A stretch of 5,346 nucleotides of DNA from Mucilaginibacter sp. (GTDB lineage: Bacteria; Bacteroidota; Bacteroidia; Sphingobacteriales; Sphingobacteriaceae). Below the pieces are notes generated by a model that saw only the letters and a list, made by a program, of their open reading frames with translations, did not search any database and was not told where the DNA came from. This document shows positions 1 through 5,346 of the stretch, one piece after another. Both the position numbers and the translations under genes were made by a program. The first letter of the stretch is position 1; each line of letters begins with the position of its first letter. The DNA lies in the NCBI GenBank assembly GCA_028288315.1, contig JAQBNY010000306.1:1-5346 (forward strand). Direction: 5' to 3'.

Positions 1-104
1 ATTTTGACCAAACCTTTGTAATAGTAACCCATAACGAAGACCTTGCTGATATGGCAGACCGTACCATATTAATGAAGGATGGAATGATAGTAAATAGTTT
101 ATAA
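1..104 (+). CDS. ABC transporter ATP-binding protein, C-terminal end (LolD-like), partial
   Basis: Only the last 33 codons are present; the gene begins beyond the left edge and reads in frame from base 3 to a TAA at 102-104. The visible peptide has the H-loop (switch) histidine in the VIVTHNEDLA context, directly after a beta strand, and then the typical closing DRTILMKDGMI strand-turn-strand of ABC ATPases. In this family the histidine contacts the ATP gamma phosphate; the protein would sit on the cytoplasmic face of the inner membrane with a permease partner. The short tail with no C-terminal extension fits the LolD/MacB/FtsE-type group, and LolD (lipoprotein release) is the likeliest member. 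That subfamily choice is inference, because the Walker A, signature and Walker B motifs lie outside the window. The stop codon directly abuts the next start, suggesting co-transcription with the two following genes. Confidence 0.85.
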   Translation, partial: FDQTFVIVTHNEDLADMADRTILMKDGMIVNSL

Positions 105-407
105 TTGAAAGTATTAATTACCTCCGCTACGTTGGGTGTAGCACATAAGCTTAAAAATAAACTTAACAATGATGTTGTTTTATTAGGCGATTATGCCGAC
201 TTGCCTGCTTTTATGCTTAAAAATATAATTAAGCTGCCAAACCCGGCAACAGATACTTATACACATGAAATGCTAAAGATTTGTCTTGATAATGATATTG
301 AAGCTTTATACCCGTTAACAAATGCTGAAATGGATGTATTATTAATCTCAGAACAATTATTTAAAGAATATAATATTAATATTATTGATGGCAGGAACGA
401 GTTATAA
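105..407 (+). CDS. Small conserved-looking protein, possible stand-alone pre-ATP-grasp (Rossmann-like) domain
   Basis: A 100-residue protein of unproven function. The TTG start at 105 is chosen because it directly follows the upstream TAA and gives an N-terminus (KVLITSATLGVAHKL) that forms a complete first beta strand, loop and helix; the next in-frame ATG, at residue 37, would delete this fold. The opening strand, the middle segment (IEALYPLTNAEMDVL, about residues 64-78) and the closing helix plus strand (LFKEYNINIID, about 85-95) resemble the domain that precedes the ATP-binding fold in carbamoyl-phosphate-synthase-like ATP-grasp enzymes. The protein ends exactly where the ATP-grasp domain would start, so it has no catalytic part. 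There is no signal peptide or membrane segment, so it is probably cytoplasmic. It overlaps the HAD gene by 20 bases in another frame, suggesting translational coupling and a shared role. The reading frame is well supported; the fold is a resemblance judged by eye and the function is unknown. Confidence 0.7.
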   Translation: MKVLITSATLGVAHKLKNKLNNDVVLLGDYADLPAFMLKNIIKLPNPATDTYTHEMLKICLDNDIEALYPLTNAEMDVLLISEQLFKEYNINIIDGRNEL

Positions 408-1005
408 TGATATAGATCCGCGCAAGAAAGCGTTTATATTTGAACTTGATAATGTGCTGTATCCCGAAAAGGATTATATATATCAGGTATATTATTTATT
501 TGCCAGCTTATTAGAATATACTGACCTTTCTGATGCGAAGCAAACAACTAATTTGATGATTGCCGCGTATAATGATAAAGGAGAAGCCGCTGTTTTTGAT
601 GAAATAAAAGCTAAATTAAATGTGGACGAAAAATACCGCAGTAATTTAGAGCAACTGATGTTGAGTGCTAAGCTTCCGTTAAAATTGCTTTTATATCAAA
701 ATATACTTACTTTTTTACAGGATGTTGTTTTAGATCGTAAAAAGTTATTTATAGTAACAAATGGTAATCCTTTACAGCAGCTTAATAAATTAAAGCAAAT
801 AGAATGGCACGGTTTAGAGCCATATCTTGTTTGTTATTTTGCTAATGAAACATTGCCAAAACCCGAGCCTGATATTTTGGAATTGCTAATGAAAGAACAT
901 GGTTTGCAAAGACGGGATTTATTGATGATTGAAAACTCGGACATAGACAGGTTATGTGCCGAAACTACCGGAATAGATGCTGTCAATGTAAAAGATATTA
1001 TATAG
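388..1005 (+). CDS. HAD-superfamily hydrolase-like protein with altered catalytic motifs (possible pseudo-enzyme)
   Basis: A 205-residue cytoplasmic protein of the haloacid dehalogenase superfamily, closest in layout to the pyrimidine 5'-nucleotidase/phosphatase-like subfamily with a helical cap. ATG at 388 is the chosen start; a TTG directly before it could add one Met. Motif I is IFELDNVLYPE (residues 17-27): the usual DxD is E19-x-D21, so the nucleophilic Asp is Glu. Residues 30-110 form an all-helical cap. Motif II is FIVTNG with T124; motif III lysine is K158 in LPKPEP. Motif IV is MIENSDID (180-187), where families usually have GDSxxD; E182 and N183 replace Gly and Asp, while D187 is kept. 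Two Mg2+/nucleophile positions are therefore changed, which predicts weak or no phosphatase activity. The fold remains intact and there is no frameshift, so this is not decay of the whole gene. It is the third gene of the likely operon. Superfamily call is firm; inactivity is inference. Confidence 0.88.
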   Translation: MAGTSYNDIDPRKKAFIFELDNVLYPEKDYIYQVYYLFASLLEYTDLSDAKQTTNLMIAAYNDKGEAAVFDEIKAKLNVDEKYRSNLEQLMLSAKLPLKLLLYQNILTFLQDVVLDRKKLFIVTNGNPLQQLNKLKQIEWHGLEPYLVCYFANETLPKPEPDILELLMKEHGLQRRDLLMIENSDIDRLCAETTGIDAVNVKDII

Positions 1006-1054
1006 TAATAATAAGTAAGTAACTTCGTTAAAACCAGCATATATAAATTTAACA

Positions 1055-2626
1055 ATGCAAAAAATATTTTACGCTACAACATTAGTTTTTATAGTAATAA
1101 TATCATCCTGCTCAAAAAAGCCAGTTACTCCTAACACTGATCCGGGAATTGCACCATCTAAAACCGGTTCGGCTTTGGATTTAATGAGAGATTCGGTTTT
1201 TCTTTATGCACAAGAAGCTTATTACTGGTATGATGCGCTTCCTAACTACGCTACATTCAATCCACGAGCAATTACCGGAAGCAATGATTTAGCTACCTTA
1301 CAAACAGAAGTTGATCTTATTTCACAATATAAAATTAATCCTGAAACAGGTAAGCCTTATGAATATTATGCTGCTGCCCCCGGTAGTGCTAAATATTCGT
1401 TTATTGATGATGGGACTGTATCAACAGAATTAAATGGTGTTAAAGGTGATTTTGGTTTTGCTCCATTATATAATGATGTTAACGATTTGCGTATAAGATA
1501 CGTGTATCCGGGTTCACCGGCAGATTTAGCCGGTATTAAACGTGGTTATGAAATTACGAGCATAAATGGACGTACAAACCTAACATATGATGGGGGAAGC
1601 GGAGGCGCCGGTACAAATGTGAACTTTGTGATTAATGCATATACAAGCAGCAGCACTATATCTATGACCTTGAAAAGGTTTGATGGCAGTACATTTAATG
1701 CCAACCTAAATGTGGCAACGTATACGCTTAATCCGGTTTTAAATCACCAAGTAATTGACGCCGGTAATGGCCATAAAGTGGGTTACATTGTATTTAACAG
1801 CTTTACATCACCATCAAATGCAAATACTAAATTAAATGAAGCCTTTAATGAATTCTCTACCCAGGGCGTTACAGACCTGGTGGTTGATTTGCGCTACAAT
1901 GGTGGTGGTTACGTTTCAACAGCAGAATACTTAAGTAATTTAATTGCACCAACAGCTAAAAATGGTATGCCTATGTATTATACCTACTTTAATGACAAAT
2001 TAACTAACGGTAAAGCAAGCATACTTAAAAATCAGGTACGTAAAGATGCTAACGGCACTTATAATTATAGTCAGTTTGATTACTCAGTTAATGGCAACGT
2101 AGTTAATTTCTCCAAAACAGGTGTGCCCACAACATTAAATCAGTTGGGTAGAGTGTTTTTTATTGTAACAGGTTCTACAGCATCAGCAAGTGAGCTTACA
2201 ATAAATAATGTCCGCGCTATTAAAACTTTAGATGTTAAGTTAATTGGTACTACAAGCTATGGTAAACCAGTTGGATTTTTTGATATTGACATTAATAAAT
2301 ATCAAATGTATATACCTGAATTTGAAACAAAGAATGCAGACCTTAAAGGCGGATATTATTCAGGTATGACACCAGGTACAACAGAATATCCGGGTGTGAA
2401 AGACTTTGATGATGTTACTAAGGAGTTTGGTGACCCCACAGAAGGATTATTGGCACATGCCATAACCTATGTTAAAACCGGAACCTTTACCACAAGTGGC
2501 CCGGCAATACAGAGCCTGGCACGTAAAACATTTTCTGTTGATGAATCAAGCGCAGCGGGTTTGATGCTTGATAAAGATAAATTTAAAGGGATGATTTATA
2601 ATAAACCTCTTAAGCTTAAAAAATAA
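1055..2626 (+). CDS. S41 family peptidase, PDZ-containing lipoprotein (C-terminal processing protease type)
   Basis: A complete 523-residue serine protease exported as a lipoprotein. Residues 1-19 form a short lipoprotein signal: a Lys, a hydrophobic core, and lipobox ISSC with the acylated Cys at 19. The residues after it (SKKP) lack the acidic run of the Bacteroidota surface-export signal, so a periplasm-facing position is likelier (inference). Residues about 40-100 resemble the S41 N-terminal domain (EAYYWYDALP). A PDZ domain spans about 130-210 (DFGFAPLY through SPADLAGIKRGYEITSING) and holds a Gly-rich insert at 180-186. The S41 core follows: VVDLRYNGGG (276-285), catalytic Ser377 in TASASE, and general base Lys404 in TTSYGKP. 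This is the Ser/Lys dyad pattern of Tsp/CtpA, so the enzyme is predicted active. Such enzymes trim or degrade periplasmic proteins; the substrate here is unknown. A 49-base gap separates it from the HAD gene, and a strong terminator follows. Start is fixed by the signal peptide. Confidence 0.95.
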   Translation: MQKIFYATTLVFIVIISSCSKKPVTPNTDPGIAPSKTGSALDLMRDSVFLYAQEAYYWYDALPNYATFNPRAITGSNDLATLQTEVDLISQYKINPETGKPYEYYAAAPGSAKYSFIDDGTVSTELNGVKGDFGFAPLYNDVNDLRIRYVYPGSPADLAGIKRGYEITSINGRTNLTYDGGSGGAGTNVNFVINAYTSSSTISMTLKRFDGSTFNANLNVATYTLNPVLNHQVIDAGNGHKVGYIVFNSFTSPSNANTKLNEAFNEFSTQGVTDLVVDLRYNGGGYVSTAEYLSNLIAPTAKNGMPMYYTYFNDKLTNGKASILKNQVRKDANGTYNYSQFDYSVNGNVVNFSKTGVPTTLNQLGRVFFIVTGSTASASELTINNVRAIKTLDVKLIGTTSYGKPVGFFDIDINKYQMYIPEFETKNADLKGGYYSGMTPGTTEYPGVKDFDDVTKEFGDPTEGLLAHAITYVKTGTFTTSGPAIQSLARKTFSVDESSAAGLMLDKDKFKGMIYNKPLKLKK

Positions 2627-2645
2627 TTACTTTAAGCTTGCAAAT

Positions 2646-2680
2646 AAAAAGGCGAATAATATTATTTATTCGCCTTTTTT
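2646..2680. terminator. Bidirectional intrinsic terminator between convergent genes
   Basis: A perfect 14-bp inverted repeat: left arm 2646-2659 (AAAAAGGCGAATAA), right arm 2666-2679, six-base loop TATTAT. The top strand ends in six T (2675-2680), and the bottom strand likewise ends in a U-run from the left A-tract, so it can stop transcription of both the S41 gene (stop 20 bases before the left arm) and the minus-strand smc gene (stop only 7 bases from the T-run). The core GGCGAATAA stem is the most stable part; the outer A:T pairs double as the U-tract. Confidence 0.93.
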
Positions 2681-2686
2681 ATGATT

Positions 2687-5346
2687 TTAATCGGCTAATT
2701 CACGCAAGTCTACTGGCACTACTCTTGATATTCCCTGTTCAACCATGGTTACGCCGTATACAATATCAGTACAGGCAATTGTTCGCTTATTATGTGATAT
2801 AATAATGAATTGCGATTCTTTAGAGAACTTACGAATGATATTATTGAACTTATCAATATTGGTATCATCCAGCGGGGCATCAACCTCGTCAAAAATACAG
2901 AATGGGGCAGGTTTTAGCAGATAAAGTGAAAATAAAATAGCTGTTGCCGTTAATGTTTTTTCACCGCCTGATAGCTGGTTGATAGATAGAGGGCGTTTGC
3001 CTTTGGGCCTTGCAATAATATCTATTTCAGATTCCAGCGGATGCTCCGGATCGCTTAAAGTCAGGTCGCATGAATCTTCTTCATTAAACAGCGAGCGGAA
3101 TACTTTTATAAAATTCTCGCGCACCATAATAAAGGCTGCCATAAATTTTTCGCGGGCTGTATCATCAATTTCCTGTATGGTAGCTAATAATGATGCTTTT
3201 GCTTCGGCAAGATCCTTTTTTTGTCCCTGTATAAATCCATGTCGTTCATTCATTTCGTTATATGCTTCAACAGCCATTGGGTTAATGGCGCCAAAGTCAT
3301 CTAACTGGCGTTTCATTTTTTCGGTACGCTCACGAATATCTTCTTCATTTTCAGCAGCGTTAACTTCAATATCTAACAGGTCATTAATGTCCACATTAAA
3401 CTCAACAGACAGGCGTTCTTTTAAAGCATTCAGTTCCAACTTTAAATTGTTACGCTCGTCTTTCAGTTCATTCTCAATAGCCTCTGCCTGGTCTTTTTTC
3501 TGTCTTAATTTTGATACTTCATTCTCGCTTTCAGTAATTTTTGTACGCCACGCATAATACTCCTGCTCGGCTTCATGGGTGCCTTTTTCAAGCGATTCCT
3601 TTTGCTCATACATCTCCAGCAGGCTTTCATCGCTATCACCGGTTTGCTGCAGGTTTTCCATTATAAGGGCTTTTATCTGCTCCAGTTCGGTACTGTTTTG
3701 CCTGATGCGGACATCCAAATGCTCTAACTGGGTTTCCCGGTAATCGAGGTCCTTTACTAAACCCGAAACTTTATTTTGCTGTTGATGAAGGCGGATATTT
3801 TCCTGGTTATAGGTATTTGATTGTACCGATACCATTTCATTGAGCTCATTAAACGCCTGTTGCTTATCCAGCATCAGGTCACTTTGAATTTGCTTTTGCG
3901 CTTTAAGTTCGGCCAATAAAGGGCCAAGGTTTTGTATCTCTTCCCTTATGCTTGTTATTTTGTTGGCAATGTCTTGCTTGCGGTTTAAGCTGTTTTCTAT
4001 AAATGATTGATATTGTTCCTGTTTAGTTTTAACAGTTACCAGTTCGGTATTAAGTTGATTTAAGGCTTGTTGCTTTTGTTTAAGTTCATCTGCCTTGCCT
4101 GATGCCTTTAACGCGGCTAGTTTGAATTGTAATTCTTCACTGCGGCTTTTTAAAGCTGCAATGCTGTTTTCTGCCTGCTTAATCTCTTTTAACAGGTTGT
4201 CTAAATTCTTGGCTCTTCCAATACGTTTTCCTTCAAATAAACCAACTGAACCACCGGCCATGGTATGTTTTGATTTATTGAACTTGCCGCTTTTGCCTAT
4301 TAGTACCACATCATTATCCAGTTGTGCCGAATTGATGTCCTGCTCGGTATTATCATTTACCAGATACACATTTTTAAGCAAGTAAGTACATAACGGTTTG
4401 TAACGATCTTCAACTTCAATAACCGATAGGGCAGGGATAGCATCGCTTAAATCCTCGCTTAAGCCCCTTTCTTTTGGAGAGGGGTTTGGGGTGAGGCTAT
4501 AATTATTTAAAATAAAAAACTGTGCCCTGCCTTTTGCCGATTTACTTAGCAGGTTAATAGCTGCTATGGCCTCGTCATATGTATTCACTACATAATGATT
4601 CATTAGCGGCTCCAGGTAGTTCTCAATGGCAACACGGTATTCTTCTTTACAAAACAGAATATCACTGAACAGAGTAACTGTCTTGGCCCAATTAGTATTC
4701 TTCTTTAGAAAGCGGATAGATTCCGGAAAACCTTCTAAATTATCAACCAAACTTTTGGTGAGGTTATACTCGTTTTGTTTGGCGTCCAGTTTACGGCCGT
4801 CTGCAGATATACTATCGTTTACTGTTTTTAGTTCACTCTCGGTTTCAGCAATGTGTTCTTGTAGTTTGTTCTCGGCATCAACAGATTGTTCATATTCACT
4901 ATTTAAAGTCTCTGTACGACTATTCAGCTCCGCAACTATCTTGTTAAAGTGAGAGAGTTCCGCTTCTTTGCTGGTAGTATCTTCCATATTGCGCTGGCTT
5001 TCCTGTTCAAGGGCCTGCTGCTGTATATTTAAGATATCAATATCTTTCTCAGCCTTATATGCCTGATTTTGTAAACGGTTATTAACACTATTTAACTCGT
5101 TTAACTCATTACGTGCCGCTGTTTGCGATAAACGTAACTCATCAACCGCTTCTTTTAATTCGGCAACACGTAAAGTAATGGTATGCAGGTTTTCATCTTC
5201 CTGCAGCTTTTCTTCAGACAGGCGCTTAATATTATATTGAACATGTTTAAGCTGGTTATTATCACGTTCTAACTCATCTTTAAGCCGTGTTTCTTTATCC
5301 TGCTGATGCTTTAACTGTTCATTCTTAATGCGCTTTTCACTTTCAT
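2687..5346 (-). CDS. smc: Chromosome partition protein SMC, C-terminal about three quarters (N-terminal head off the right edge)
   Basis: SMC is the ATPase of the bacterial condensin complex (with ScpA/ScpB) that organises and segregates chromosomes on the nucleoid. The frame is open from the stop at 2687-2689 to the right edge, giving about 885 visible residues; the family is usually about 1,170-1,190, so the Walker A head and start codon are missing. ATG at 4985-4987 is internal, not the start. Reading from the N-terminal side: a heptad-rich, Glu/Lys/Gln-rich coiled coil (about 4748-5346); the hinge (about 4204-4747, ending in GGSVGLFEGKRIGRAKNL); the return coiled coil (about 3250-4200); then the C-terminal head, with ABC signature LSGGEK (2957-2974), Walker B CIFDEVDAPLDD (about 2864-2899) and the H-loop ISH (about 2792-2800). 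All visible catalytic motifs are intact. The hinge carries an unusual in-frame insertion at about 4461-4499 (separate entry). It is convergent with the S41 gene and ends at the shared terminator. Confidence 0.97.
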   Translation of the reverse strand, partial: ESEKRIKNEQLKHQQDKETRLKDELERDNNQLKHVQYNIKRLSEEKLQEDENLHTITLRVAELKEAVDELRLSQTAARNELNELNSVNNRLQNQAYKAEKDIDILNIQQQALEQESQRNMEDTTSKEAELSHFNKIVAELNSRTETLNSEYEQSVDAENKLQEHIAETESELKTVNDSISADGRKLDAKQNEYNLTKSLVDNLEGFPESIRFLKKNTNWAKTVTLFSDILFCKEEYRVAIENYLEPLMNHYVVNTYDEAIAAINLLSKSAKGRAQFFILNNYSLTPNPSPKERGLSEDLSDAIPALSVIEVEDRYKPLCTYLLKNVYLVNDNTEQDINSAQLDNDVVLIGKSGKFNKSKHTMAGGSVGLFEGKRIGRAKNLDNLLKEIKQAENSIAALKSRSEELQFKLAALKASGKADELKQKQQALNQLNTELVTVKTKQEQYQSFIENSLNRKQDIANKITSIREEIQNLGPLLAELKAQKQIQSDLMLDKQQAFNELNEMVSVQSNTYNQENIRLHQQQNKVSGLVKDLDYRETQLEHLDVRIRQNSTELEQIKALIMENLQQTGDSDESLLEMYEQKESLEKGTHEAEQEYYAWRTKITESENEVSKLRQKKDQAEAIENELKDERNNLKLELNALKERLSVEFNVDINDLLDIEVNAAENEEDIRERTEKMKRQLDDFGAINPMAVEAYNEMNERHGFIQGQKKDLAEAKASLLATIQEIDDTAREKFMAAFIMVRENFIKVFRSLFNEEDSCDLTLSDPEHPLESEIDIIARPKGKRPLSINQLSGGEKTLTATAILFSLYLLKPAPFCIFDEVDAPLDDTNIDKFNNIIRKFSKESQFIIISHNKRTIACTDIVYGVTMVEQGISRVVPVDLRELAD
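4443..4466. repeat. Imperfect 12-bp tandem duplication beside the palindromic repeat
   Basis: Two adjacent 12-base units, TCGCTTAAATCC (4443-4454) and TCGCTTAAGCCC (4455-4466), match at 10 of 12 positions, with a perfect 8-base TCGCTTAA in each. On the coding strand of smc they give LSED followed by LSDA, a four-codon duplication that keeps frame. The second unit runs into the edge of the palindromic element, so the duplication may be a by-product of its insertion or repair; chance is not excluded at this length. Confidence 0.5.
4461..4499 (-). repeat. Short GC-rich palindromic interspersed repeat inserted in frame in the smc hinge
   Basis: A G/C-run-rich block in AT-rich surroundings. On the coding (minus) strand it reads CCTCACCCC, then AAACCCCTCTCC, AAAA, GAAAGGGGCTT. 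The arms CCCCTCTC and GAAAGGGG pair over eight positions with one G:T wobble and a short loop, forming a hairpin. It encodes SLTPNPSPKERG. From general knowledge, peptides of the form LTPNPSPxxRG recur in unrelated proteins and intergenic regions of many bacterial genomes, reflecting a palindromic DNA repeat rather than a protein motif. Its length keeps the smc frame open and the hinge continues normally on both sides. Boundaries are approximate; no clear target-site duplication directly flanks it. Identification rests on recall of the repeat, not on a search. Confidence 0.72.

Noticed and set aside
370..385. Perfect 16-bp AT-only palindrome (ATAATATTAATATTAT) just before the HAD start codon
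   Set aside because: It has no G or C, lies within coding sequence (NINII codons) and would form only a weak hairpin; likely chance in AT-rich DNA.
385..407. Frameshift joining the small protein and the HAD protein into one gene
   Set aside because: Each has its own complete fold start and end, the HAD motif I begins soon after its own ATG, and the families are unrelated; an overlap of two genes explains it better.
1006..1054. Possible Bacteroidota promoter (TAnnTTTG-like TAACTTCG at 1020-1027, or TAAATTTA at 1044-1051) before the S41 gene
   Set aside because: The first has a mismatch and no clear -33 TTG at the right spacing; the second is only three bases from the ATG. A promoter here is plausible but not supported by the sequence.
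834..1055. Minus-strand open frame of 73 codons opposite the HAD gene end
   Set aside because: It lies antisense to the conserved HAD motifs III and IV and its peptide shows no recognisable domain; a shadow frame.
2979..3557. Plus-strand open frame of 192 codons opposite smc, and similar ones at 4095-4385 and 4626-4952
   Set aside because: All are antisense to the well-conserved SMC coiled coil, hinge and head. Their Ser/Phe-rich composition is the mirror of Glu/Lys/Gln codons in the coiled coil.
4985..4987. ATG as the start of a 766-residue SMC-like protein
   Set aside because: The same frame stays open to the right edge and encodes coiled coil typical of SMC, and a protein starting here would lack the Walker A head; the ATG is internal.

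Overview
The window (5,346 bp, AT-rich) looks like chromosomal housekeeping DNA from a Bacteroidota member, most likely family Sphingobacteriaceae (Pedobacter/Mucilaginibacter-like). That placement is an inference from protein style: a Bacteroidota-type SMC C-terminus (DEVDAPLDDTNID), an S41 lipoprotein with a YYWYD N-terminal domain, a lolD-like/HAD gene order, and no Shine-Dalgarno sites. No search could be run.

Layout, left to right. (1) 1-104: the last 33 codons of an ABC-transporter ATPase, probably LolD-like. (2) 105-407: a small 100-aa protein with a TTG start touching the previous stop codon; it resembles a stand-alone pre-ATP-grasp (Rossmann-like) domain with no ATP-grasp catalytic part. 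(3) 388-1005: a HAD-superfamily protein overlapping gene 2 by 20 bases. Two of its catalytic aspartates appear replaced (motif I Glu-x-Asp, motif IV Glu-Asn), so it may be a pseudo-enzyme. Genes 1-3 look like one tightly packed operon. (4) 1055-2626: a complete S41 (C-terminal-processing/tricorn-type) peptidase with a lipoprotein signal peptide, a PDZ domain and an intact Ser/Lys catalytic pair. (5) 2646-2680: a strong hairpin with A- and T-runs, a bidirectional terminator between convergent genes. (6) 2687-5346, minus strand: the C-terminal three quarters of the chromosome-partition ATPase SMC, with its N-terminal head beyond the right edge.

The most unusual item is a short GC-rich palindromic element at about 4461-4499. 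It lies in frame inside the SMC hinge and encodes the peptide SLTPNPSPKERG, which resembles an interspersed repeat peptide seen across many bacterial genomes. It appears to have inserted into an essential gene without breaking it. Next to it is an imperfect 12-bp tandem duplication. There is no CRISPR array, rRNA, tRNA, transposase or phage gene in the window. Every base outside the genes falls in two short gaps (1006-1054 and 2627-2686).
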